Positions 1 through 6,255 of a stretch of 7,057 bases of DNA are shown one piece after another (positions within the stretch are counted from its first letter, which is position 1; each line of letters starts with the position of its first letter). Made by a program: the position numbers and the translations under genes. The notes beneath the pieces are model-generated. The model did not search any database. It was not told where the DNA came from and saw only the letters and a program-made list of their open reading frames with translations. The stretch is from Thermoguttaceae bacterium (GTDB taxonomy: Bacteria; Planctomycetota; Planctomycetia; Pirellulales; Thermoguttaceae), in contig JAQVID010000157.1 in assembly GCA_028695865.1 (NCBI GenBank), positions 1 to 7,057 of the forward strand, given 5' to 3'.

Positions 1-544
1 CCTCCATTCCTTCAGCGTTATCCGTTTCGAGGAGAAGTTCAACAGGAATATAGATGTCGCATTTGGTGGCAACTTCATCACTCTTTTGGACGGACGTCTC
101 TGCAATATCCTCAATATCGAGCATATCTTCATGACGACCAAGTGAAGGAAAAACAAGCGGACACTGAAGCCCCTTCCAGACCGTGTCGAAATCGGCTTCT
201 TCGGGCTCGAGATGAAGAGTCAATTCGACATTGCAGAGAAGCTCTGTATGAGCGATTCCACGAAAAATACCAAGATATTTATCGCCATCGGGGATTTTTG
301 TCCAATGGCGAGCGGCATCGTAGGAAGCATTTCCAAAGGAATAACGCGTATACAAATCGGACGTGATTCCACGCGTGCGACCTTGAACACTCACCTTCAT
401 GGGATGATATTGGGTAAAACCGCAAACGTTATGAACCATTCCGATAACGGTCGAATAGGGAGGGAGAGGATAAGTCTCCCGTATCATGAAACTGGCGGGC
501 TTGCGATAATTGACCATCGACTGTCTCGCCTTGATCCGAATCAC
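1..544 (-). CDS. cas5: Cas5 (Cas5t-like), type I-B Cascade subunit, 3' end cut by window edge
   Basis: This is the RAMP-fold subunit that in type I Cascade caps the 5' handle of the crRNA and contacts Cas8. The frame is open from GTG at 544-542 to base 1, giving 181 residues; family members are usually around 220-240, so the C-terminus is missing. Residues 11-30 carry the conserved Cas5 N-terminus (NYRKPASF, then ETYPLPPYSTVIGMVH at 23-38), followed by CGFTQYHPM at 41-49. A second family-typical stretch, FPSLGRHEDMLDIEDI, lies at about 132-147. I chose GTG because it keeps the first beta strand (VIRIKARQ) that precedes NYRKP in relatives. The ATG at 546 is followed at once by TGA, and the next in-frame ATG (517) would remove that strand. 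There is no clear Shine-Dalgarno. The start lies 1 nt past the cas7 stop (TAA-T-GTG), so translational coupling is likely. Confidence 0.92.
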   Translation of the reverse strand, partial: MIRIKARQSMVNYRKPASFMIRETYPLPPYSTVIGMVHNVCGFTQYHPMKVSVQGRTRGITSDLYTRYSFGNASYDAARHWTKIPDGDKYLGIFRGIAHTELLCNVELTLHLEPEEADFDTVWKGLQCPLVFPSLGRHEDMLDIEDIAETSVQKSDEVATKCDIYIPVELLLETDNAEGME

Positions 545-545
545 A

Positions 546-1415
546 TTACCCATAATAATCACTCACTTGCTGTTTGAGATCATTGAAGAAGGCGGCGATC
601 GTTTTGGCGTTGAGCACTGATTTAATTGCGTCACTGTTTGTAAAGATTTCGGAAACGACACCGCAACCTGTATTTGTTTTTGTGTCGTCACACGAATCAA
701 TCACTTCACGAAGCGTATCAATAACTACCGCGTTGTTTTTGACTTGCACACGATGTTCGAAATAGGGATTCTTGCGTTCATAAATACCTCCCAAAACAAA
801 CAAGGGGGCAAGATTCTCACGGCGTCCTTTAATGTCCCGATAAAGGAACTGAACCCCGTCAAGAAGAGTGCAAATACGTTTGGCCTTTTCGGCGTTCGGA
901 ACAGCAATGGCACCATCAATACCAACACGATCCAGGTCGATTGATAATGTATAGGCGTAATAGGAAGCGTGGATTTCGCTTTGGGCGATAACGTTCCCAA
1001 GGTTGGCACGACGAGCCAGTCCCATATTATTCAGATAATCCATATCCCCGTTAAAAGGTTCCAGGGCAATTGCGTTGGAGAGTCTCGCCACGGCCGGACG
1101 AGTCGTGGCAGCGCCATTGTCTCCATCTTTTGATTTTCCTTTGGTTTTCATGTAGCCGAATAAATCAATTTCGGGATATTTTTCGATTGTAGCTGCCGCC
1201 GCGAATTGCACGACACCTTGGTCTTCAACGGGTGTATTGTCCCACTGAATTTGATTCACCAAACTGTAGCGAAGAGCCTGCCGCGAGATATAAGTATATT
1301 GATTGTGGTCACCGCGGGACATTTTTTTCAGTATGGTAATATTGCCGAAACCCTCGCCGTAGTTGGCACTTTCGGCTCGCATTATTACGGAAATGGTCAA
1401 CCCTTTTTTAGTCAT
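546..1415 (-). CDS. cas7: Cas7 (Cst2/DevR family), type I-B Cascade backbone subunit
   Basis: Cas7 polymerises along the crRNA spacer to form the Cascade backbone. The protein has 289 residues, normal for the Cst2/DevR family. Recognisable features are the N-terminal strand GLTISVIMRAESANYGEG (5-22), the family motif YISRQALRYSLVNQI (42-56), and the block TRPAVARLSNAIALEPFNGD (105-124) followed by DYLNNMGLA (126-134). The frame extends upstream to an ATG at 1460, but I start at ATG 1415. AAGGAG at 1430-1425 lies 9 nt before it, and the extra 15 residues (lysine-rich) are encoded inside the end of cas8b. The chosen start overlaps the cas8b stop by 8 nt, and the stop is followed 1 nt later by the cas5 GTG. 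'DevR' is a historical name from a Myxococcus development locus; nothing here shows a regulatory role. Confidence 0.95.
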   Translation of the reverse strand: MTKKGLTISVIMRAESANYGEGFGNITILKKMSRGDHNQYTYISRQALRYSLVNQIQWDNTPVEDQGVVQFAAAATIEKYPEIDLFGYMKTKGKSKDGDNGAATTRPAVARLSNAIALEPFNGDMDYLNNMGLARRANLGNVIAQSEIHASYYAYTLSIDLDRVGIDGAIAVPNAEKAKRICTLLDGVQFLYRDIKGRRENLAPLFVLGGIYERKNPYFEHRVQVKNNAVVIDTLREVIDSCDDTKTNTGCGVVSEIFTNSDAIKSVLNAKTIAAFFNDLKQQVSDYYG

Positions 1416-1770
1416 TGTTCTTTTCTCCTTCTTCTTTTGTTTCTTTAGTATAATAAGCACCTTTCAGACCAAGAATGAAAGCGTAACCAATCAGGGCAAA
1501 CTGGTCGCCCGATCGAATTGCCTGCATGAATACAGTTGGAATCGGCAATTTACACGCGGAATAGAGCCGGATCACCAAATCCATGAATTGTTCAACGTTT
1601 CGAACCTTCAGAGCGTTTGTCAACTGATAAACCACTCCCCGTATCATGTCCTCTTTCTTTTCGTCCGAAAGTGACTTGACGTTTTCCTGACCGACCTTGT
1701 CCGCAAAGAGGATCGGGCGCAATTCCCCTCCCGCCTTTGAGGCAAAGTGTTGTAAATCACTTAAGTTCAT
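1408..1770 (-). CDS. cas11: Predicted internally translated small subunit Cas11 (Cas11b), nested in frame in cas8b
   Basis: An in-frame ATG inside cas8b (1770-1768) is preceded by AAGGAGG at 1785-1779 with an 8-nt spacer. This is the strongest ribosome binding site in the cas operon, better than those before cas8b (AAGGA) and cas7 (AAGGAG). Translation from here would give the last 120 residues of Cas8b, beginning MNLSDLQHFASKAGG and ending at the same TAA. The segment looks mostly helical by eye, with amphipathic stretches such as MIRGVVYQLTNALKV and EQFMDLVIRLYSACK. Small subunits of other type I systems are helical proteins of similar size. In types I-B, I-C and I-D without a separate cas11 gene, the small subunit has been shown to arise by internal initiation within the large-subunit gene. 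No separate small-subunit gene is seen between cas6 and cas5. The site is direct observation; expression and function are inferred. Confidence 0.78.
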   Translation of the reverse strand: MNLSDLQHFASKAGGELRPILFADKVGQENVKSLSDEKKEDMIRGVVYQLTNALKVRNVEQFMDLVIRLYSACKLPIPTVFMQAIRSGDQFALIGYAFILGLKGAYYTKETKEEGEKNND

Positions 1771-3120
1771 GAGATTTTCCTCCTTTTGTGATAGTTGTGC
1801 GCATTGTATATCCAAAACCGGCGCAAGAAAAAAGTTGATCCACGTCTGTTTAAGACTTTCCATAACGAGCAAATTAAGCAAATTGTACTGATTACAATAA
1901 TTGAGCATATTTTCGATACATTTGCGATAAACATTAACAAAGTTGTCTTTTGATATTTTAAAGGATGGTCGGGTAACAAGTCTTTTAAGGGCGGATTTAA
2001 CGTTCTTGTGCCGCATGAGTTGGATGAGTTGGCGATCAATGACGTTGAAGTGATAGCGATTCTCAAGTTTTGAGCGGGTAATGACCTGAATGTTATTTTG
2101 AATTTTTGCCTTGCTTTCGAGAAGTTGTAAAATAGCGTTGTCCATTCGTGCATGGTAAGAAAGCGGATTTCCCTCGTTATCCATTTTTGGCTGATTATTA
2201 TACCACAGCGAATCAACGGATTCGTTTGCGTTAATAAAGACGAAATCGCCATTGTCCACCTGACAAAACCCAAGTGGGGCAAGAGCGTAGAGAAATGCGC
2301 AAATTGGACAAAGATGAGCATCGACATTACAATTCCAGAAAGCGGAAGTCTTTCGTCCCAGATCGTCCGCCATATCGACCAAAAATGCGATGGAAGTCTT
2401 TTCCTTTTCCGAGGCCAAAGGCAACCCACACACGATGCAATGACCACTGCTTTTGTATTCCGTTTTGTTCACAAATGCCGCAAGCGGTTTAATAAAATCG
2501 GAGTCAATAAGTTTAATCATGTCCTTTTTGGCATTGGGACGAAGAAGGAAACTCTTGTCTGTCCAAAAGTTAGTTATAATATTATAGCATATCAACTTAA
2601 AAAGAAACGTCTGTTTTACCAAAGGCTGGGAACAGAATTTTTGGAGTGCTTTTAACTGCGTGAGAATCGCCGGGACGAAGTCGGCAAGCTTCTCTTTAGG
2701 GCTCGGAACTTTAATCTTGTTTTTTAAAAAATCAAGGTAAGCATCGCAATCTGTAATGGCAGCTTGAATGCCCTCAAAACCGGATTTCAGACTTGAGGCG
2801 GAAAGACTGTCGACAATGAATTTAACATCTTCCTGAAGTCTTTTGCGTTCGACCTCACCAGGCTTTTCCTCAAGTTCTTCAATGAGCCGGTCAATTTTTT
2901 CCAGAGCCTGAGCTACTTTTGTTTTTTCACCATAATATTTGATGAACGTATTGATGTACGCTTGTGGAAGATCGACGGCAAGAAGTTCCTGTACATCAAT
3001 TCTGTCGATCGGCGCAAACGACTCGCCCCGCTGTTGCTTGACATATTCCCATAATCGCAAAAAGCCGACAATACCGGCGTTTTTCAAAAAATCACCGGGA
3101 GATAATTCCAAGGTATCCAT
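1408..3120 (-). CDS. cas8b: Cas8b / Cst1 (CXXC-CXXC family), type I-B Cascade large subunit
   Basis: The large subunit of type I-B Cascade takes part in PAM recognition and Cas3 recruitment, according to work on the family. From ATG 3120 the protein has 570 residues. It opens with MDTLELSPGDFLKNAGIVGF, the typical Cst1 start. Two CxxC motifs give the family its name: CIVC at residues 228-231 and CPIC at 271-274, 39 residues apart and probably binding a zinc ion. Residues 70-105 are charged and probably helical. The frame opens further upstream at TTG 3168, overlapping the cas6 stop, and has another ATG at 3150. I prefer 3120 because AAGGA lies 7 nt before it and because it fits the family N-terminus. 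It begins 44 nt after cas6 ends and overlaps cas7 by 8 nt. The last 120 residues form a helical domain that is probably also made separately (see the cas11 entry). Confidence 0.93.
   Translation of the reverse strand: MDTLELSPGDFLKNAGIVGFLRLWEYVKQQRGESFAPIDRIDVQELLAVDLPQAYINTFIKYYGEKTKVAQALEKIDRLIEELEEKPGEVERKRLQEDVKFIVDSLSASSLKSGFEGIQAAITDCDAYLDFLKNKIKVPSPKEKLADFVPAILTQLKALQKFCSQPLVKQTFLFKLICYNIITNFWTDKSFLLRPNAKKDMIKLIDSDFIKPLAAFVNKTEYKSSGHCIVCGLPLASEKEKTSIAFLVDMADDLGRKTSAFWNCNVDAHLCPICAFLYALAPLGFCQVDNGDFVFINANESVDSLWYNNQPKMDNEGNPLSYHARMDNAILQLLESKAKIQNNIQVITRSKLENRYHFNVIDRQLIQLMRHKNVKSALKRLVTRPSFKISKDNFVNVYRKCIENMLNYCNQYNLLNLLVMESLKQTWINFFLAPVLDIQCAQLSQKEENLMNLSDLQHFASKAGGELRPILFADKVGQENVKSLSDEKKEDMIRGVVYQLTNALKVRNVEQFMDLVIRLYSACKLPIPTVFMQAIRSGDQFALIGYAFILGLKGAYYTKETKEEGEKNND
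1425..1430 (-). promoter_or_regulatory. Ribosome binding site deciding the cas7 start
   Basis: AAGGAG on the minus strand, 9 nt before ATG 1415. It lies inside the last codons of cas8b and favours the short form of Cas7 over the 304-residue frame starting at 1460. Confidence 0.75.
1779..1785 (-). promoter_or_regulatory. Consensus Shine-Dalgarno inside cas8b
   Basis: Minus strand AAGGAGG, extendable to AAAAGGAGG (1787-1779), 8 nt before the in-frame ATG at 1770. In the cas8b frame the same bases encode part of SQKEEN. Such a good match at ideal spacing in the middle of a gene suggests selection for internal initiation. Confidence 0.8.
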
Positions 3121-3127
3121 AAGTTTA

Positions 3128-3132
3128 TCCTT
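3128..3132 (-). promoter_or_regulatory. Ribosome binding site deciding the cas8b start
   Basis: AAGGA on the minus strand, 7 nt before ATG 3120. The alternatives at TTG 3168 and ATG 3150 have no comparable site, so this favours the 570-residue form. Confidence 0.65.
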
Positions 3133-3164
3133 TTCTGTATTGATAATCATCCAGACGCGTAAGT

Positions 3165-3896
3165 TCAAGCAATAACCCGAAACTTGCCATGCCCACTTCC
3201 CGTCGCGCTTCCCAAACCACTCAAGAGAAGATAATTGAGCAGGGCCGGATCGCCTTCAAGCTGATAGGTTCCTGTATTGGCAGTTACTTTCATTCGGAAA
3301 TGATCAACAACCGTTTTACGGGGTTTAACAGGTCGAAAAGCAAAACCGTCAAGCGAAAGATTCAGATGATCCCGTTCGAGGGCAAGCGCGACCGTATTGT
3401 GAAGACAAGCCGGAAATTGAGCGTCCGAAAAAGCCAGAAAACGGTCCCGGTTGAGTTCGCGGTCATGGGAACGAACAAGAAGAGCACTGTCGAGCTTGAC
3501 AATCACGCTGCTGGACTTGATCTCTGGAACATACAACGTTCGCAGATTCTCTGAAGTAATACAGTTCCCATCGGCAGGGTATGTTTGATGCAACGTTCCA
3601 TAGAAGGCGTTATACAGAACCATTAAATCGCGAAGATCAAACGTTGAAAGATTAAGAGAAAAACACTTTTCCGGCAAAATAACGAATCCGCCTTCAAAGC
3701 GGGCGTTACGAATATAACAACTGAACGTATAGCTTTTTCGGAGCGTTCGCGGGTCTTGCGTCTTATCGAACCACTCGCGATAGACCTCCGGATCGAATTT
3801 TTCGACCGAGGCCTTCATAAAACTGAGGATCAATGAATGATAATTCGATGGAAGCTTTTCTCCTTCAGTCTTGAAATCAATCTTTAGCTCTTTCAT
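3165..3896 (-). CDS. cas6: Cas6 pre-crRNA processing endoribonuclease
   Basis: Cas6 cuts the CRISPR transcript within each repeat to release crRNAs and usually stays on the 3' hairpin in type I-B. The protein has 243 residues, a usual length. The N-terminal part carries the family pattern LPSNYHSLILSF (15-26) and the strand KSYTFSCYI (54-62). The C-terminus carries the glycine-rich loop GLGSATGSGHGKFRVI (227-242), the Cas6 signature. The histidine often serving as catalytic base, just before the TFS strand (LH in Pyrococcus Cas6, H46), is not present: residues 38-46 read VYREWFDKT. H20 and H103 are the only histidines in the N-terminal half. The start is ATG 3896; the ribosome binding site is weak (AGTGG at best), but later ATGs would remove the LPxNY motif. 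It is the first gene of the operon, and cas8b follows after 44 nt. Confidence 0.9.
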   Translation of the reverse strand: MKELKIDFKTEGEKLPSNYHSLILSFMKASVEKFDPEVYREWFDKTQDPRTLRKSYTFSCYIRNARFEGGFVILPEKCFSLNLSTFDLRDLMVLYNAFYGTLHQTYPADGNCITSENLRTLYVPEIKSSSVIVKLDSALLVRSHDRELNRDRFLAFSDAQFPACLHNTVALALERDHLNLSLDGFAFRPVKPRKTVVDHFRMKVTANTGTYQLEGDPALLNYLLLSGLGSATGSGHGKFRVIA

Positions 3897-4106
3897 TTTA
3901 TTCCACTTTCAAAAAATGATTGTCAACCTGTCATGGCCATACTTGAAACAGAACAATTACTTGTTACCACAGAAAAAAATCCGCGATGTGGTTTACCCAT
4001 TACGGCGTTGCGTCCAAAATGACAAATACCAAATCAGATTCCGCAAGGGCATCAAAATCTCCTCATAACTCCAGACCGTATGGGTACTCCTGCCAATATC
4101 ATATTG

Positions 4107-4183
4107 CCGATACATCAATTTTCGATGACTCACACCCCGCTTATCTTCGGAAACTGGGGGTTTCAGGCCGCGCAACACGAAAA
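4107..4183 (-). repeat. Degenerate intergenic repeat, copy A
   Basis: Bases 4107-4172 align by hand with 4463-4529, about 48 identities over 67 columns with one gap. Shared blocks on the plus strand are CCGATA, TCAATTTTCG and CTTCGGAAA, then TTTC and CCG. The right end (4164-4183), read on the minus strand, matches 18 of 20 bases with 6215-6234 beyond purT, so this copy links all three members. I assigned the minus strand because that is the orientation in which it matches the third copy on plus; no function is known. The rate of substitution suggests an old element or one that keeps a structure rather than a sequence. Confidence 0.6.
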
Positions 4184-4462
4184 ATCAAGCAATACGAGTA
4201 TATCAACATGGTTTCGCTCACTATCACAGGGATGAAATAAAAGGCAGGGTAATGTACTCACGTGTCAACTTGAACGACATATGCTGTACGCTTCTCCCTG
4301 AACAAGAATACCTTTGCTTCCCCCCGTCCCCTTTATTATACCTCACTTCCCTCTGGTTGCAACAAAATATTTTTGATTTTTGTTGTTTATCCGGTATTCG
4401 GGGGAAGAAAGCCGGAAAGACTGAAACAAACATGCTCCTCTCATACAATGGAGGGGGTACTA

Positions 4463-4529
4463 CCGATATTTCAATTTTCGCTGATTGGCTACCTCGTTTG
4501 CCTTCGGAAAACAGGGATTTCGGACCGTG
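4463..4529 (-). repeat. Degenerate intergenic repeat, copy B
   Basis: A direct repeat of copy A, 356 bp to its right and in the same orientation. The two share CCGATA, TCAATTTTCG and CTTCGGAAA at matching spacing, and both lie shortly after GGTACT (4083 and 4456). The bases to the right are less similar. A further weak relative may lie at about 4561-4660 (TCGATTTTCG, then GGATTCGGAACCG), but I could not align it convincingly. Confidence 0.55.
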
Positions 4530-4759
4530 TACCATATGATGCACAGCGATATTACGTGTATCACTTCGATTTTCGTGCACCATTCAGATGTCCCCGGGAC
4601 CGCGTCACTGGGCTTTCACATTGCGAGCAGAAGTCGCATTTTGGATTCGGAACCGCTTGTATAATCATCACAAGCGACAGACTTGCCTCACTTCCCGTTT
4701 TTATGGCAACATTCCAAAAATTGGCCGCGTCTTATTGAATAACGATGATCTTTCGCGAC

Positions 4760-4787
4760 TTGAAGCAAGCTGGGAGTGTGCTATAAT
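4760..4787 (+). promoter_or_regulatory. Promoter for purT (extended -10)
   Basis: TTGAAG at 4760-4765, 16 bp, then TATAAT at 4782-4787, a perfect -10 hexamer. It is preceded by TG at 4779-4780, giving the extended form TGCTATAAT. The start of transcription would fall near 4794, leaving a 5' leader of roughly 145 nt before the purT ATG. It is the only sigma-70-type site this good in the intergenic region. Confidence 0.65.
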
Positions 4788-4939
4788 TGCATGTAATTGG
4801 TAAAGCTCATGGACCACTGGTGTCACGCAAAACCACTTGACCCGGACAAAGTTGTTTTGAATGATTACCTGTTGGCTTTTTTTAAATTGTGATGACATAG
4901 CCATATTACTTTTTACTTTTACAAGACAGGAAAAGAATA

Positions 4940-6121
4940 ATGACAAAAATCGGAACCCCACTTACAAATTCATCAGTCAAAGTCATGATGCTCGGAAGCG
5001 GCGAACTTGGCAAAGAAGTTGTGATCGAAATGCAGCGACTCGGCGTAGAAGTTATTGCGGTCGATCGTTACGATAACGCCCCGGCCATGCAGGTTGCGCA
5101 CCGACATTACACCATAAACATGCTTTCGGCAGAAGAACTGCGGCGAGTGGTCGAACTCGAAAAGCCCGATTATATCGTTCCGGAAGTCGAAGCGATCGCA
5201 ACGAGTGAACTGCTCAAACTCGAAGCCGAAGGATACAATGTTATTCCCCGGGCTCAAGCGACTTATTTGACCATGAACCGTGAAGGTATTCGACGTTTGG
5301 CCGCTGAAGAATTGGGGATTCCGACTTCGCCCTACCGATTTGCCGCCGATTACAGCCAATACCGTCAGGCCATTGACGCCATTGGCATTCCGTGCGTGGT
5401 CAAGCCCATCATGAGTTCTTCCGGTCACGGTCAAAGCGTTGTGAAATCGGTCGACGATATCGATCCTTCATGGACAATGTCGCAAGAAGGCGGACGAGCC
5501 GGAGCGGGCAAAGTGATTGTCGAAGGCTTCGTTCCGTTCGATTACGAGATCACTCTTTTAACCGTTCGGCATGTAGGAGGAACCAGTTTTCTGGAACCGG
5601 TCGGTCATCATCAGGTAAACGGCGATTATCAAGAGTCGTGGCAACCGCAGCCGATGAGTCCTGCGGCGCTGGAACAAGCCCGGGACATTGCGAAAAAGAT
5701 CACCGACGCGTTGGGGGGCCGTGGTATTTTTGGAGTCGAGCTCTTTATTCGAGGCGATCAAGTTCTCTTTAGTGAAGTAAGCCCGCGTCCACACGATACC
5801 GGTATGGTCACACTCATTTCGCAAGATTTATCGGAATTTGCGCTTCATGCCCGGGCAATACTCGGCCTGCCCATTCCCAATATCGCGTTTCACGGCCCGG
5901 CAGCGTCAAAAGCGATTGTCGTCGATGGGCACTCCAATCAAGTCGCGTTTGATTCCCTGGAAGATGTTTTGTCCGAACCGGATACCGCGATGCGAATCTT
6001 CGGTAAAGGCGAACTAAAAGGACACCGCCGTTTGGGCGTTCTTTTGGCTCGCGGAAAAGATATTGATGAGGCACTTGCCAAAGTTTTCCGCATGCGGGAA
6101 AAACTGCAAGTCGAATTATAG
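4940..6121 (+). CDS. purT: Formate-dependent phosphoribosylglycinamide formyltransferase (GAR transformylase 2)
   Basis: PurT makes formyl-GAR from GAR, formate and ATP in the third step of purine synthesis, replacing the folate-dependent PurN; it is cytosolic. The 393 residues match the E. coli length (392) and ATP-grasp layout: N-terminal substrate domain with GSGELGKEV (19-27), central ATP-grasp domain, small C-terminal domain. Residues matching known E. coli active-site positions are E22 and L23, E82 (PEVEAIAT), R114 (MNREGIRRLA), K155 (VVKP), the magnesium ligands E267 and E279, and D286 (SPRPHDTGM). The ATP loop reads SSSGHGQS, with His at 163 where E. coli has Lys. The start is ATG 4940 with AGGA at 4928-4931, 8 nt upstream. 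It is transcribed alone, divergent from cas6 and convergent with the rsmD-family gene. A 17-bp duplication spans its stop codon. Confidence 0.97.
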   Translation: MTKIGTPLTNSSVKVMMLGSGELGKEVVIEMQRLGVEVIAVDRYDNAPAMQVAHRHYTINMLSAEELRRVVELEKPDYIVPEVEAIATSELLKLEAEGYNVIPRAQATYLTMNREGIRRLAAEELGIPTSPYRFAADYSQYRQAIDAIGIPCVVKPIMSSSGHGQSVVKSVDDIDPSWTMSQEGGRAGAGKVIVEGFVPFDYEITLLTVRHVGGTSFLEPVGHHQVNGDYQESWQPQPMSPAALEQARDIAKKITDALGGRGIFGVELFIRGDQVLFSEVSPRPHDTGMVTLISQDLSEFALHARAILGLPIPNIAFHGPAASKAIVVDGHSNQVAFDSLEDVLSEPDTAMRIFGKGELKGHRRLGVLLARGKDIDEALAKVFRMREKLQVEL

Positions 6122-6138
6122 TGCAAGTCGAATTATAG
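6105..6138 (+). repeat. Perfect 17-bp tandem duplication across the purT stop codon
   Basis: TGCAAGTCGAATTATAG occurs at 6105-6121 and again immediately at 6122-6138. The first copy holds the last purT codons (Q-V-E-L) and its TAG. The second lies just after the stop and is not translated. The identity is complete, which suggests a recent slippage or duplication event. Confidence 0.95.
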
Positions 6139-6170
6139 ACGGCTGGCAACGTTCTCTTCACTCACAACCC

Positions 6171-6237
6171 ATACAGGCTGCGCGTCATGTGGTTCTTGTA
6201 TGGTTTTATTTGAGTTTTCGCGTTGTGCGGCCTGTGT
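6171..6237 (+). other. Long imperfect hairpin after purT
   Basis: Bases 6171-6183 (core ACAGGCTGCGC) can pair with 6225-6237 (core GTGCGGCCTGT) over 13 positions including three G-U wobbles, around a loop of 41 nt. No T tract follows, so it is not a classic terminator. The right arm overlaps the third copy of the intergenic repeat. It may be a structured part of the purT 3' UTR; nothing shows it is an independent RNA gene. Confidence 0.45.
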
Positions 6238-6250
6238 CCCCATTTGGTAT
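6215..6250 (+). repeat. Degenerate intergenic repeat, copy C (partial)
   Basis: Bases 6215-6234 match 18 of 20 positions with the minus strand of 4164-4183 in copy A (TTTTCG-GTTG-GCGGCCTG, dashes marking the two mismatches). Weaker agreement continues into the C-rich run and TTT that follow. To the left, scattered matches (CATGT, GTAT, TTGA) run back to about 6186. It lies on the other side of purT and in the opposite orientation on the map to A and B. Confidence 0.5.
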
Positions 6251-6255
6251 TAACT

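Larger units (their letters stand above)
3897..4939. other. Intergenic region of about 1 kb between divergent cas6 and purT
   Basis: I find no convincing gene here. The frames present (for example 4224-4583 and 3993-4178 on the minus strand, 4373-4738 on the plus strand) resemble no protein I know, lack good ribosome binding sites and overlap each other. The region must contain the cas operon promoter on the minus strand, though I cannot place it confidently, and the purT promoter at 4760-4787. Two diverged repeat copies occupy about 4107-4183 and 4463-4529. The bases between them show only weak, uncertain resemblance to each other. No CRISPR repeats, tRNA or transposase remnant were seen. 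Confidence 0.7.

Noticed and set aside
212..577. Plus-strand frames opposite cas5 and cas7
   Set aside because: They lie antisense to clearly recognised Cas proteins and show no family features of their own.
1767..2447. Minus-strand frame of 226 codons overlapping cas8b in another frame
   Set aside because: Cas8b is supported by its CxxC motifs and family N-terminus. This frame is a compositional shadow.
3897..3926. TTGACA at 3926-3921 on the minus strand with AATAAA 18 bp later, as a cas6 promoter
   Set aside because: The -10 would abut the cas6 ATG, putting transcription start inside the gene and removing the conserved N-terminus. The -35 match is good but the geometry does not work with this start codon.
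4224..4583. Minus-strand frame of 119 codons in the intergenic region
   Set aside because: It runs through repeat copy B, has no good ribosome binding site and resembles no known protein. Its slight resemblance to the frame at 3993-4178 follows from the DNA repeat.
3897..4760. CRISPR array or leader in the intergenic region
   Set aside because: The repeats found are few, long, diverged and irregularly spaced, unlike near-identical 28-37 bp direct repeats with uniform spacers.
4837..4865. Second promoter candidate for purT (TTGACC, 17 bp, AATGAT)
   Set aside because: The -10 match is four of six and much weaker than TGCTATAAT at 4779-4787. Kept only as an alternative.
4973..5434. Minus-strand frame of 153 codons inside purT
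   Set aside because: It is antisense to a fully recognisable PurT with intact active-site residues.
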